NCBI RefSeq assembly: GCF_000498535.1
Contig: NZ_AVGG01000001.1
Location: forward strand, 553,355 to 617,354
DNA length: 64,000 nucleotides
Source: Flavobacterium limnosediminis JC2902
Lineage (GTDB): Bacteria; Bacteroidota; Bacteroidia; Flavobacteriales; Flavobacteriaceae
Direction: 5' to 3'
In this document: positions 41,020 through 49,757 of the stretch, in pieces
Layout of the letters: each line of letters begins with the position of its first letter
How positions within the stretch are numbered: the stretch's first letter is position 1
Notes under the pieces: generated by a model
Seen by the model: only the letters and a program-made list of their open reading frames with translations
Database searches by the model: none
What the model was told of the DNA's origin: nothing
Translations under genes and position numbers: made by a program

Positions 41020-42621
41020 TTATTTTTTTGCCATCTTCTCCGCCATTAACAAAGCGTTGTAGGCATTTACGATTTTTCCGGATTTTGAAACCTCATTAAA
41101 CGCTTTTGTTTCCTGAGTTTCGCCTACGGTAACCTTGGTGGTTAACGGTGTTCCGGATTCCATGATAATCTGTTTTACCTGAGCAGCAGAAAGTTTTGGA
41201 TAATACGAACGTATAAGTGCCGCCACTCCCGCAACATTTGGCGACGCCATTGATGTTCCTTGCTGGTATTCGTAGGTATTGCTTGGTGTTGTTGCGTAAA
41301 TTTTATCACCCGGCGCAAAAATATCCACGCTTGTTTTTCCATAGTTGGAGAAACCGGCTACCATACCTGCACCGTAATTTGGTGAAGTTGCTCCGATAAT
41401 CAATACGTTGTTTGAAATTTCCGGCTGTCCGTCGTAGGAATCTGTCGGGTATTTGTTCATGGTATCCAAATCATACGATTCGTTACCCGCTGCGAAAATC
41501 ACCAAAACATCTTTGGATGCGGCATATTTGATGGCATCGTGTACCCAGTCTTTGTGCGTGGAGAAGTATTTACCGAAACTTCCGTTGATTACTTTGGCAC
41601 CGTTGTCTACCGCATAACGGATTCCCAATGCGATGTCTTTGTCGTACTCATCGCCATCCGGCACGGCACGAACGGCCATAATTTGTACGTTATTGCTTGC
41701 CACTCCGTCACCACCTTTGTTGTTGTTTTGGGTTTGCGCAATAATTCCGGCTACGTGGGTTCCGTGTTTGGCACCTTTTTTAACAGGACCGATCACGTTA
41801 TTGTTGCCGTATTTTTTATCGTTTAAATCGTCAGGATTGTCGCCGACTACTTTTCTTCCGTCAAATTGCAGATTTAAATGGTAATTTACCTGTCCGTAAA
41901 CATGATCTTTATATCCTACAATTTCCTTGTCAAATTCTTCTTTGGAACCGACTTGCGTTAAAACCTGCATCATCATCCCTTTGTATTGCAGCAAAGTCTG
42001 ATCCGTAGTTTCGATTTTTTTAACATCGTCCAGAGTGTAATTTTTCTTTTTCAGATGATCGGAAATGGCTTTGTCGCCCGCCATGATGAAATCCACCTGC
42101 ATTTTACCCTGATTGGCTTCCTGCATTTCTTTGTCGTATTCGGCCTTTGCCTTTCTATAGGTTGCTGAGCCGTCGTCTCCTTTTTTCAGGATACGCACAT
42201 ATTCCATATTTTCGTATTCGGCATCTCCAAGGAAATTCCATCCGTGGATATCATCGATATAGCCGTTTTTGTCGTCGTCTTTTCCGTTTCCGGCAATTTC
42301 TTTCGGATTGGTCCAGATGGCCGGTTTTAAATCTTCATGGTCGATGTCGACACCGGAATCTACTACGCCTACAACGACTTTAGTTCCTTTTTTGCCTTTG
42401 AGTAATTCGGCGTAAGCCTTATCCACGCTCATTCCCGGAATAGTATCTTTGCCTAAGTCCAGATGACTCCAGCGTTTTAAGTCTTTTTCAGCAATTTTGG
42501 TCGTTTTCACCGGCATTTTGTCAATATTCTCAACCGATGTGGATACCATTTTTTGGGTTCCGCAGCTTGCTAAGGCTAGAGCCAGTCCTGCGCACAGGTA
42601 ATAGGATTTAAATATGTTCAT
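41020..42621 (-). CDS. S8 family subtilisin-like peptidase lipoprotein
   Basis: About 533 residues. The start at 42621 (MNIFKSYYLCAGLALALASC) gives a lipoprotein signal with its cysteine at 20; an upstream in-frame ATG would bury the signal. The catalytic triad is aspartate in VVGVVDSGVDIDH (Asp about 88), histidine in HGTHVAGI and serine in GTSMASPNVAG. The distance between Asp and His is about 200 residues, far more than in subtilisin. The insert holds a charged, helical segment. Probably anchored at the periplasmic face or exported to the surface. Confidence 0.93.
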   Translation of the reverse strand: MNIFKSYYLCAGLALALASCGTQKMVSTSVENIDKMPVKTTKIAEKDLKRWSHLDLGKDTIPGMSVDKAYAELLKGKKGTKVVVGVVDSGVDIDHEDLKPAIWTNPKEIAGNGKDDDKNGYIDDIHGWNFLGDAEYENMEYVRILKKGDDGSATYRKAKAEYDKEMQEANQGKMQVDFIMAGDKAISDHLKKKNYTLDDVKKIETTDQTLLQYKGMMMQVLTQVGSKEEFDKEIVGYKDHVYGQVNYHLNLQFDGRKVVGDNPDDLNDKKYGNNNVIGPVKKGAKHGTHVAGIIAQTQNNNKGGDGVASNNVQIMAVRAVPDGDEYDKDIALGIRYAVDNGAKVINGSFGKYFSTHKDWVHDAIKYAASKDVLVIFAAGNESYDLDTMNKYPTDSYDGQPEISNNVLIIGATSPNYGAGMVAGFSNYGKTSVDIFAPGDKIYATTPSNTYEYQQGTSMASPNVAGVAALIRSYYPKLSAAQVKQIIMESGTPLTTKVTVGETQETKAFNEVSKSGKIVNAYNALLMAEKMAKK

Positions 42622-42749
42622 GATTATTCTTGGTTTTTGTGATAAGTCGAAAGTATTTCCAATTGTTACAAAAGCAGAAAAAATTAACATTTTGTTATAA
42701 CAAAGGATGAAGTTACGTCTTTTTAAGTGCTAAGCCATGATGTGGGGTA

Positions 42750-42788
42750 AAAAAAAATGAGCTACTTTATATGAAAAGATAGCTCATT
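42750..42788 (-). terminator. Hairpin terminator downstream of MarR region
   Basis: Arms AATGAGCTA (42756-42764) and TAGCTCATT (42780-42788), 15-base loop; on the minus strand it is followed by a long T run. It overlaps the end of a possible 21-codon frame. Confidence 0.75.
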
Positions 42789-42832
42789 GCGGTAATCGCC
42801 ACTGTAATTAGAAATAAAAGAAGCTTAATCAT
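42767..42832 (-). CDS. Possible very small membrane peptide (21 aa)
   Basis: The minus strand encodes MIKLLLFLITVAITAMSYLF plus Ile and stop, a single hydrophobic helix, with the stop inside the loop of a terminator hairpin. It lies 40 bases after the MarR stop and could be its last cistron. The ribosome-binding site is weak. Short hydrophobic frames also arise by chance in AT-rich DNA, so this is tentative. Confidence 0.3.
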   Translation of the reverse strand: MIKLLLFLITVAITAMSYLFI

Positions 42833-42871
42833 AACAGTTCGTTTTTGATTGATAATATGCTGATTGATGAT

Positions 42872-43300
42872 TTATTTACAATTTGCAATTATTTTTCGCA
42901 GTACCGTATCGGCAATTTCCAGTTCTTCCTGATTGATGCCGTTTAGCGCTTTACTACGGTTTTGCAATACAACTTCATGAACGTTTTTTATTATCGCTTC
43001 ACCGGTTTCTGTGACGTGAAGCATTTGTTTTCTCCGGTCTTCCGGATTGGTTTCTTTTTCAAGATAACCCGCTTTTATCAGTAAGTCAATGATTCGTGTT
43101 ACCGAGGCATTGTCTTTGAAAACCAACTCACTCAATTCGTGTTGGGTGATTGTCGGATTCTCCAGGATGCATTTTATTACCAGCCACTGATCGATTGTTA
43201 TCTTAAAACCGTTTTCGCGCAGTTTCTTTTGGGCAAACATCCGATACAACCGTATGCTGTAATCAATATTGTAAAAAATGATGTTGCTTAATTTTTCCAC
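42872..43300 (-). CDS. MarR family transcriptional regulator
   Basis: A 142-residue DNA-binding protein starting at GTG. The winged-helix core is clear: FKITIDQWLVIKCILENPTI (about 31-50), TQHELSELVFKDNASVTRII (recognition helix, about 52-71) and the wing GYLEKETNPEDRRKQMLHVTE (about 78-98). C-terminal dimerisation helices follow. MarR proteins usually repress their own promoter and release DNA on ligand binding. A perfect 16-base palindrome 41-56 bases upstream of the start is a natural operator candidate. Ligand and targets are unknown. Confidence 0.94.
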   Translation of the reverse strand: MEKLSNIIFYNIDYSIRLYRMFAQKKLRENGFKITIDQWLVIKCILENPTITQHELSELVFKDNASVTRIIDLLIKAGYLEKETNPEDRRKQMLHVTETGEAIIKNVHEVVLQNRSKALNGINQEELEIADTVLRKIIANCK

Positions 43301-43316
43301 AATCGATTTCTTTACC

Positions 43317-43324
43317 CAAAGTTA
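43317..43324 (-). promoter_or_regulatory. -7 promoter box of marR
   Basis: Minus strand TAACTTTG, exact TAnnTTTG match 17 bases before the GTG start. Confidence 0.55.
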
Positions 43325-43340
43325 AGAAGGATTTTGTAAT

Positions 43341-43356
43341 AATTGATATATCAATT
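43341..43356. promoter_or_regulatory. Candidate MarR operator palindrome
   Basis: AATTGATATATCAATT is a perfect 16-base palindrome just upstream of the marR -7 box, placed where a bound repressor would block the polymerase. AT-rich palindromes like TTGATATATCAA are common MarR-type targets. Confidence 0.55.
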
Positions 43357-43464
43357 AAATTTTAATACAAAATTAACGCATGCCAATCGCTTGAAAAGGA
43401 ATGGGTTAAAACGAATGGAAAGTTACTCATTATTTTAAATGAATTTACTTTTAGGTGAAAAAAT

Positions 43465-43521
43465 ACCGCAGATTTCTAGATTTCAATTGATTGGCTTGTT
43501 TGAAATCTGTAAATCTGCGGT
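43465..43521. repeat. Hairpin repeat element, CCGCAGATT family, copy 2
   Basis: The left arm (43465-43484) begins ACCGCAGATTT and the right arm (43501-43521) ends AAATCTGCGGT. The arms pair over about 20 bases with two mismatches around a 16-base loop. It shares the arm sequence with the element at 33352. Confidence 0.8.
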
Positions 43522-43552
43522 TGAAATTTGATGTTTTTTTGACTCCGATGGT

Positions 43553-44413
43553 TTATCCCAAAATGTCCTCACAGCTAAAGACCTCTTTCAGGCGGACGCC
43601 TTTTTCGGTTTGTTCCACCGTGATGATCTGGTTGTGGGCATCGTGTTCCAGAAAAAGATAATAATTATTTTCCGCTGCCAGGTTCATGAATTTTGCTTTT
43701 TCATCAATGGTTAACAGCGGACGGGTGTCGTAGCCCATTACATACGGAATCGGAATGTGTCCGGCTGTGGCCAGTAAATCGGCGCAAAAAACAATGGTTT
43801 TTCCGTTGTAATTGATATGGGGGAGCATTTGTTTTTCGGTATGACCGTCGGCAAACAAAATTCCGAAGCCTAATTCGGATTCCGCAAGAAAATCAGTTTG
43901 AGGTCGGTTGATGAATTTGAGCTGTCCGCTTTCCTGCATCGGCAGAATATTTTCCGAAAGAAACGATGCTTTTTCACGGGCGTTGGGTTTGGTTGCCCAG
44001 TCCCAATGGTTGTCGTTGCTCCAGAAAGTGGCGTTTTTGAAGGCAACTTCATAACCGGTTCGGTCCTTGTTCCACTGCACGCTACCACCGCAATGATCGA
44101 AATGTAGGTGTGTCATGAACACATCGGTAATATCGTCACGATGAAAACCGTATTTTGCTAAAGATTTATCCAGCGAATGGTCGCCCCAAAGGGAATAATA
44201 ACCGAAAAATTTCTCCGATTGTTTGTTTCCCATGCCGGTATCGATTAGAATCAGACGGTTTCCGTCCTCGACCAAAAGACAGCGCGCGGCTATATCGATT
44301 AAATTATTTTCGTCGGCCGGATTGGTTTTGTTCCAGAGGGTTTTCGGTACCACGCCGAACATCGCGCCTCCGTCCAACTTGAAATTTCCGGCTTCTATAG
44401 GGTAAAGTTTCAT
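43553..44413 (-). CDS. MBL-fold metallo-hydrolase (lactonase-like)
   Basis: A 286-residue cytoplasmic protein. The metal-binding motif THLHFDHCGG has the family pattern H-x-H-x-D-H at 102-107. LILIDTGMGNK (about 54-64), LPMQESGQLKFI, FGILFADGHTEKQMLPH and IVFCADLLATAGHIPIP complete the fold. The layout is like that of N-acyl homoserine lactonases and related MBL hydrolases, but the substrate cannot be read from sequence. It is a single gene between a hairpin repeat and the SUF locus. Confidence 0.9.
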   Translation of the reverse strand: MKLYPIEAGNFKLDGGAMFGVVPKTLWNKTNPADENNLIDIAARCLLVEDGNRLILIDTGMGNKQSEKFFGYYSLWGDHSLDKSLAKYGFHRDDITDVFMTHLHFDHCGGSVQWNKDRTGYEVAFKNATFWSNDNHWDWATKPNAREKASFLSENILPMQESGQLKFINRPQTDFLAESELGFGILFADGHTEKQMLPHINYNGKTIVFCADLLATAGHIPIPYVMGYDTRPLLTIDEKAKFMNLAAENNYYLFLEHDAHNQIITVEQTEKGVRLKEVFSCEDILG

Positions 44414-44526
44414 TTTATGAAGTTTAAATAAGCCTGCAAATTAGCAATTATTGCGGGAATTTACAATCTAAAAAGTGTCATAAGAAACGACTATACTGTA
44501 ATAAGTTATAAAAATGTTAGCTAGTA

Positions 44527-44556
44527 TTGGAAAAACCTTTTTATGTGATACCTTTG
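44527..44556 (+). promoter_or_regulatory. Full Bacteroidota promoter of the SUF cluster
   Basis: TTG (44527-44529), 19 bases, then TACCTTTG (44549-44556). Both elements and the spacing match the Flavobacterium consensus. It lies 31 bases before the first gene. Confidence 0.75.
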
Positions 44557-44587
44557 CGGTAAATTAGAATTAATCTGTATAAACGTT

Positions 44588-44917
44588 ATGATTAAAGTAT
44601 CTGAAACAGCAAAAAAGAGAATCGCATTTTTAATGGAAGATGACGGTTTCGACACTGCGACGGATTATGTCCGAGTGGGCGTAAAAAGTGGCGGATGTTC
44701 CGGGTTGTCTTATGATTTAAAGTTTGACAAAGCTTTAGGGGAAGATGATAAAGTGTTTGAAGACAACGATATAAAAATTGCAGTGGATAAAAAAAGTTTC
44801 CTGTATTTAGTGGGAACAACCTTAGAATATTCAGGTGGTTTGAACGGAAAGGGATTTGTGTTTAACAATCCGAACGCGCAAAGAACCTGTGGATGCGGAG
44901 AGAGTTTTTCGCTCTAG
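44588..44917 (+). CDS. sufA: A-type iron-sulfur carrier (HesB/IscA/SufA family)
   Basis: A 109-residue protein that carries and delivers Fe-S clusters. The three conserved cysteines are present: GGCSGLSY (about 36-43) and the C-terminal CGCGESFSL. VDKKSFLYLVGTTLEYSG is the typical core. It is the first gene of the SUF locus with its own full promoter. It could equally be called ErpA-like, but the position favours SufA. Confidence 0.93.
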   Translation: MIKVSETAKKRIAFLMEDDGFDTATDYVRVGVKSGGCSGLSYDLKFDKALGEDDKVFEDNDIKIAVDKKSFLYLVGTTLEYSGGLNGKGFVFNNPNAQRTCGCGESFSL

Positions 44918-44918
44918 T

Positions 44919-44941
44919 CGAAAGTCAAAAGCCGAAAGTCC
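44919..44941. repeat. Short direct repeat in the sufA-sufB spacer
   Basis: GTCGAAAGTC is followed after AAAA by GCCGAAAGTC, two copies of a 10-base unit differing by one base. It belongs to the class of short tandem spacer repeats noted elsewhere in this locus. Confidence 0.6.
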
Positions 44942-44996
44942 AAATATCAGTTGGCCGGCGCTAAGACAGTAGACATTAAAACTTTAAGACTAAAAA

Positions 44997-46445
44997 ATGA
45001 GTAAATACACTGAAGACGACCTAAAAGTCGAACTCGAAAACAAAGAATACGAATACGGTTTTTATACCGATATCGAATCGGATACGTTTCCTGCGGGATT
45101 GAATGAGGATATTGTCCGCGCGATTTCCAAAAAGAAAAACGAACCCGAATGGATGACCGAATGGCGTTTGGAAGCCTTCCGCGCCTGGGAAGAAATGACT
45201 GAGCCGCATTGGGCGAACGTTCATTATGAGAAACCTGATTTTCAGGCGATTTCCTATTATTCGGCACCCAAGAAAAAAGACAAATACGAAAGTTTGGATG
45301 AGGTCGATCCGGAATTACTGGAGACTTTCAAAAAACTGGGTATTTCCATCGATGAGCAAAAGAAACTATCAGGTGTTGCGGTTGATATCGTAATGGACTC
45401 GGTTTCTGTAGCTACCACGTTCAAGAAAACATTGGCTGAAAAAGGCATTATTTTCTGTTCAATTTCCGAAGCGATTCAGGAACATCCGGAATTGGTGAAA
45501 AAACACTTGGGAACTGTAGTTCCGCAACGCGATAATTTTTATGCGGCTTTGAACTCGGCGGTTTTCTCCGACGGTTCGTTCTGTTACATTCCCAAAGGCG
45601 TTCGTTGCCCGATGGAATTGTCAACTTATTTCCGAATCAATCAGGGAGGAACAGGTCAGTTCGAAAGAACGCTGGTTATTGCCGATGAAGGCAGTTATGT
45701 TTCCTACTTAGAAGGTTGTACTGCGCCAAGCCGTGATGAAAACCAATTGCATGCCGCGGTTGTTGAGTTGATTGCGCTTGATAATGCCGAAATCAAATAT
45801 TCGACCGTACAAAATTGGTATCCCGGAAACAAAGAGGGTAAAGGTGGGGTTTTCAACTTCGTAACCAAAAGAGGTTTGTGTGAGAAAAGTGCAAAAATTT
45901 CTTGGACGCAAGTAGAAACCGGTTCTGCCGTAACCTGGAAATATCCATCATGCATCCTGAAAGGCGATAACTCTATCGGTGAATTCTATTCGATTGCCGT
46001 AACCAATAATTACCAACAGGCCGATACCGGAACAAAAATGATTCACTTGGGTAAAAACACTAAGTCGACCATTATTTCCAAAGGTATTTCTGCCGGAAAA
46101 TCACAAAATAGTTACCGTGGATTGGTGCAGATTTCTGCAAGAGCCGATAATGCTCGTAATTTTTCTCAGTGTGACTCCTTGCTGATGGGGAATAACTGTG
46201 GTGCGCACACGTTCCCGTATATTGAATCGAAAAACACTTCGGCGAAAATCGAACACGAAGCGACGACTTCAAAAATTGGAGAGGATCAGGTATTCTATTG
46301 CAACCAACGCGGAATCCCAACTGAAAAAGCCATTGCGTTAATCGTAAATGGTTTCAGTAGAGAAGTGTTGAACAAGTTGCCTATGGAATTCGCTGTGGAA
46401 GCTCAGAAATTATTAGAGATTTCGTTAGAAGGTTCGGTGGGGTAA
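44997..46445 (+). CDS. sufB: Fe-S cluster assembly scaffold SufB
   Basis: A 482-residue subunit of the SufBC2D scaffold on which [Fe-S] clusters are built from sulfide supplied by SufS-SufE. Family features include [15 protein letters not shown] (about 42-56), [21 protein letters not shown] (about 196-216), [16 protein letters not shown], and the C-terminal [15 protein letters not shown] and [18 protein letters not shown]. sufC follows after 139 bases, a spacer that carries a 16-base direct repeat. Confidence 0.98.
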   Translation: MSKYTEDDLKVELENKEYEYGFYTDIESDTFPAGLNEDIVRAISKKKNEPEWMTEWRLEAFRAWEEMTEPHWANVHYEKPDFQAISYYSAPKKKDKYESLDEVDPELLETFKKLGISIDEQKKLSGVAVDIVMDSVSVATTFKKTLAEKGIIFCSISEAIQEHPELVKKHLGTVVPQRDNFYAALNSAVFSDGSFCYIPKGVRCPMELSTYFRINQGGTGQFERTLVIADEGSYVSYLEGCTAPSRDENQLHAAVVELIALDNAEIKYSTVQNWYPGNKEGKGGVFNFVTKRGLCEKSAKISWTQVETGSAVTWKYPSCILKGDNSIGEFYSIAVTNNYQQADTGTKMIHLGKNTKSTIISKGISAGKSQNSYRGLVQISARADNARNFSQCDSLLMGNNCGAHTFPYIESKNTSAKIEHEATTSKIGEDQVFYCNQRGIPTEKAIALIVNGFSREVLNKLPMEFAVEAQKLLEISLEGSVG

Positions 46446-46546
46446 TATTTGAAAATGATTCAGATTGGCTCAAAATTTAAATTTTAAAAAAACAATATAG
46501 AAAATTAGAGTTGGGAAATAAGTGAAGTAACGCGTCTGAAAAGGCA

Positions 46547-46578
46547 TCATCAAATTTCCAAATCATCAAATTTCCAAA
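46547..46578. repeat. 16-base tandem repeat in the sufB-sufC spacer
   Basis: Two exact adjacent copies of ATCATCAAATTTCCAA (46547-46562 and 46563-46578), ending 6 bases before the sufC ATG, so they cover its ribosome-binding region. Confidence 0.85.
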
Positions 46579-46584
46579 TTAATT

Positions 46585-47337
46585 ATGTTATCAATAAAAA
46601 ATTTACACGCTTCGGTAGAAGATAAAGAAATATTAAGAGGGATCAACCTTGAAATCAAAGCAGGCGAAGTACATGCTATCATGGGACCAAACGGTGCCGG
46701 AAAAAGTACACTTTCTTCCATCATTGCCGGAAACGAAACGTACGAAGTGTCGGAAGGGGAAATTCTTTTGGAAGGTGAAGATTTATCCGAATTAGCACCG
46801 GAAGAAAGAGCGCACAAAGGCGTATTCTTATCGTTCCAATATCCAGTGGAAATCCCGGGTGTTTCGGTGACGAATTTCATCAAAACGGCGATTAACGAAA
46901 AACGTAAAGCGAATGGTCAGGCCGAAATGCCGGCTAATGAAATGCTGAAGATGATCCGCGAGAAATCGGAATTACTGGAAATGGACCGTAAGTTCTTATC
47001 GCGTTCTTTAAACGAAGGGTTTTCGGGTGGTGAAAAGAAACGTAACGAAATTTTCCAAATGGCGATGTTAGAGCCTAAAATTGCGATTCTCGACGAAACG
47101 GATTCCGGTTTGGATATCGATGCGTTGCGTATCGTAGCCAACGGGGTGAACAAATTGAAAAACGAAAACAATGCGGTGTTGGTAATTACCCACTACCAAC
47201 GTTTGCTTGACTATATCATTCCTGATTTCGTTCACGTTTTAATGGACGGGAAAATCGTAAAAACCGGTGGCGCTGATTTAGCGTTGGAACTGGAAGAAAA
47301 AGGATACGACTGGATTAAACAAGAACAAGAGGCTTAA
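46585..47337 (+). CDS. sufC: SUF system ATPase SufC
   Basis: A 250-residue ABC-type ATPase that drives rearrangement of the SufB-SufD scaffold. Walker A GPNGAGKS is at 34-41, the Q loop in [12 protein letters not shown], the ABC signature as [13 protein letters not shown] (about 147-159) and Walker [26 protein letters not shown] is the switch histidine region. Its stop is 1 base before sufD, so they are translationally linked. Confidence 0.98.
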   Translation: MLSIKNLHASVEDKEILRGINLEIKAGEVHAIMGPNGAGKSTLSSIIAGNETYEVSEGEILLEGEDLSELAPEERAHKGVFLSFQYPVEIPGVSVTNFIKTAINEKRKANGQAEMPANEMLKMIREKSELLEMDRKFLSRSLNEGFSGGEKKRNEIFQMAMLEPKIAILDETDSGLDIDALRIVANGVNKLKNENNAVLVITHYQRLLDYIIPDFVHVLMDGKIVKTGGADLALELEEKGYDWIKQEQEA

Positions 47338-47338
47338 A

Positions 47339-48655
47339 ATGGAGTTGAAAGAAAAACTAATCTCGTCCTTTATGGCTTTCGAGGAGAAAGTCGACGTGGG
47401 TACCGAATTGCACAACGTTCGCACCGAAGCCCTAAAGAATTTCGAAAACAAAGGATTCCCCACCAAAAAAGAGGAAGCCTGGAAATATACATCACTGAAT
47501 GCGGTGTTGAAAAACGATTTCAGTATTTTCCCGAAAAAGGAGAACAACATCGATGTTAAAGATGTTAAGAAGTTCTTCCTAAACGATTTGGATACCTACA
47601 AGGTCATCTTTATCGACGGGATTTTCAGTACGTTTTTATCCTCTACCACACATGACGGTTTGGATGTTTGTCTGATGTCTTCGGCATTGACCAAACCCAA
47701 ATACAAAATGGTGATTGATACTTATTTCAATCAGGTGGCAAATAAAGAGGAAAGCCTTACGGCGTTGAATACCGCTTTCGCATTTGAAGGCGCCTACATC
47801 AATATCCCGAAAAGCAAAGTGGTGGAAAAACCCATTGAAATCATCTATTTCTCCACAGGAAACGAAGCGGCACTGATGGTGCAGCCGAGAAATCTTGTGA
47901 TTGTGGGTGAAAATGCACACGTGCAAATCGTGGAACGTCACCAGAGTCTGAATGAAAATCCGGTGTTGACCAATTCGGTTACCGAAATTTTTGCTCAGAA
48001 ACGCGCCATTGTGGATTACTACAAAGTGCAGAATGACGTACAAACGGCGAACCTGATTGACAATACGTACATTTCTCAAAAACAGGAAAGCCGTGTAGCA
48101 GTACACACATTCTCGTTTGGCGGAAACCTTACACGTAACAATCTGAACTTCTATCACCATGGGGAACGAATCGATTCTACGTTGAAAGGAATCACCATTA
48201 TTGGCGACAAACAACACGTCGATCATTATACGTTGGTGAACCACGAGCAGCCGAACTGCGAAAGCCACCAGAACTATAAAACGATTTTGGACGGACAATC
48301 GACCGGGGTTTTCAACGGAAAAATTTACGTGGAAAAAGAAGCCCAGAAAACCGATGCGTTCCAACAGAACAATAACATCCTGTTAAGTGACAAAGCAACG
48401 ATCAATGCGAAACCGCAATTGGAAATTTTCGCTGATGATGTGAAATGTTCCCACGGTTGTACTATCGGACAGTTGGACGACAACGCGATGTTCTACATGC
48501 AACAGCGCGGTATCCCGAAAAAAGAGGCAAAAGCATTGCTTATGTACGCATTCACCAGCGAGGTGACCTCGAGTATCAAAATACCGGAATTGAAGGCTAA
48601 AATCGCAAAAATCATCGCTACGAAATTAGGGGTGAATATGGGGTTTGATTTGTAG
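47339..48655 (+). CDS. sufD: Fe-S cluster assembly protein SufD
   Basis: A 438-residue partner of SufB, structurally related to it. It shows FPTKKEEAWKYTSLNAVL (about 40-57), VEKPIEIIYFSTGNEAALMVQPRNLVIVGENA, and the C-terminal beta-helix CSHGCTIGQLDDNAMFYMQQRGIPKKEA with LLMYAF. It begins 1 base after sufC. A terminator follows, separating it from the two membrane protein genes and from sufS. Confidence 0.97.
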   Translation: MELKEKLISSFMAFEEKVDVGTELHNVRTEALKNFENKGFPTKKEEAWKYTSLNAVLKNDFSIFPKKENNIDVKDVKKFFLNDLDTYKVIFIDGIFSTFLSSTTHDGLDVCLMSSALTKPKYKMVIDTYFNQVANKEESLTALNTAFAFEGAYINIPKSKVVEKPIEIIYFSTGNEAALMVQPRNLVIVGENAHVQIVERHQSLNENPVLTNSVTEIFAQKRAIVDYYKVQNDVQTANLIDNTYISQKQESRVAVHTFSFGGNLTRNNLNFYHHGERIDSTLKGITIIGDKQHVDHYTLVNHEQPNCESHQNYKTILDGQSTGVFNGKIYVEKEAQKTDAFQQNNNILLSDKATINAKPQLEIFADDVKCSHGCTIGQLDDNAMFYMQQRGIPKKEAKALLMYAFTSEVTSSIKIPELKAKIAKIIATKLGVNMGFDL

Positions 48656-48676
48656 TCAGTACCATTAATAAAAAAT

Positions 48677-48704
48677 TAAAACCGTCTTTATGGCGGTTTT
48701 TTTA
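48677..48704 (+). terminator. Rho-independent terminator after sufD
   Basis: Stem AAAACCGTC / GGCGGTTTT with a 5-base loop, followed by T's. Confidence 0.87.
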
Positions 48705-48731
48705 TGCCGTAAAACCTGTAAGACTTTATCG

Positions 48732-48739
48732 TATATTTG
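48732..48739 (+). promoter_or_regulatory. -7 promoter box of the DUF2157 gene pair
   Basis: TATATTTG, exact match, 22 bases before the start codon. No TTG at -33. Confidence 0.6.
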
Positions 48740-48761
48740 ATGTATATCAAATTCAGGCCAA

Positions 48762-49757
48762 ATGGAAAAACAGTCAGAACAGCATATCGAAAAGCTCGTG
48801 CAACAGGGTTTTGTTACCGAAGAACAACAAGCGGAAATAAAGGCCTACAATAAATTAGGCATTTTTTCACTGAACACCGAATTGCTTTTTCTACTGTATT
48901 TATCGGTGTTATTGTTTACCGGTGGCGTGGGAACATTGGTCTACAAAAACATCGACAGTATTGGGCATATGGCGATTCTGGCGGTAAATTTTGCGTTGAT
49001 GGTGGTTTGTTTTTACTTCAGTTTTAAAAAATCGAAAGGGTTTTCCAAAGAGGAAGTGCTTTTCGAGAATCCGATTTACGATTATCTGGTGCTCACGGGA
49101 AGCATTCTGTGTTGTATTTTTATCGGATACCTACAGTACCAATACACGGTTTTCGGCAGCGATTTCGGATTGGTTTCACTTTTCTCTGCGGTAATCTGTT
49201 TCGGAATCGCTTATTATTTCGACAGTCGGATGGTGCTCTCCATGGCCATAACCGCTTTGGCAGCCTTTGTCGGCATCACCATCACACCCAAAACTGTTTT
49301 CGAAAATGAAATTTATTCCAATCCCACCCTCAGTTATTACGGACTGGTGCTTGGTGTTTTGCTCATTCTCTGGACAATTTATTCCACGAGGGTAAACCTG
49401 AAAAAGCATTTTTATTTTGTGTATTATACTTTTGCGCAGCATTTGGTCGGTCTGTGTTGTATTGCGGGATTGTTAGAAGATCACTGGTCATTTTTTGTAC
49501 CGATGATGGCCGGAGCAGTCTATTATTTTTACCGGATTAGTCACCAGCTGAAAGCTACTTCCTTTTTTGTGTTTTCCCTGATTTACGGCTATGTCGGACT
49601 GAATATCCTATTGTTTAAACTCATGGATTATATAGATCTGTCTTCTGTTATCGATTTTATCATCATGGTTTCACCCATTTACGTGATCGGATCGATTGTC
49701 CTGTTCATCAAATTGGTACGTAACTTTAATAAAGAGAAAAATGCTGGCCTACGATAA
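48762..49757 (+). CDS. DUF2157 family integral membrane protein
   Basis: A 331-residue protein. The N-terminal soluble segment (EKQSEQHIEKLVQQGFVTEEQQAEI) is typical of DUF2157. About nine membrane helices follow from residue 40 on. It forms a unit with the next gene, which overlaps its 3' end by 17 bases. The pair has its own promoter box and lies between sufD and sufS, separated from sufD by a terminator. Function is not known. Confidence 0.85.
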   Translation: MEKQSEQHIEKLVQQGFVTEEQQAEIKAYNKLGIFSLNTELLFLLYLSVLLFTGGVGTLVYKNIDSIGHMAILAVNFALMVVCFYFSFKKSKGFSKEEVLFENPIYDYLVLTGSILCCIFIGYLQYQYTVFGSDFGLVSLFSAVICFGIAYYFDSRMVLSMAITALAAFVGITITPKTVFENEIYSNPTLSYYGLVLGVLLILWTIYSTRVNLKKHFYFVYYTFAQHLVGLCCIAGLLEDHWSFFVPMMAGAVYYFYRISHQLKATSFFVFSLIYGYVGLNILLFKLMDYIDLSSVIDFIIMVSPIYVIGSIVLFIKLVRNFNKEKNAGLR

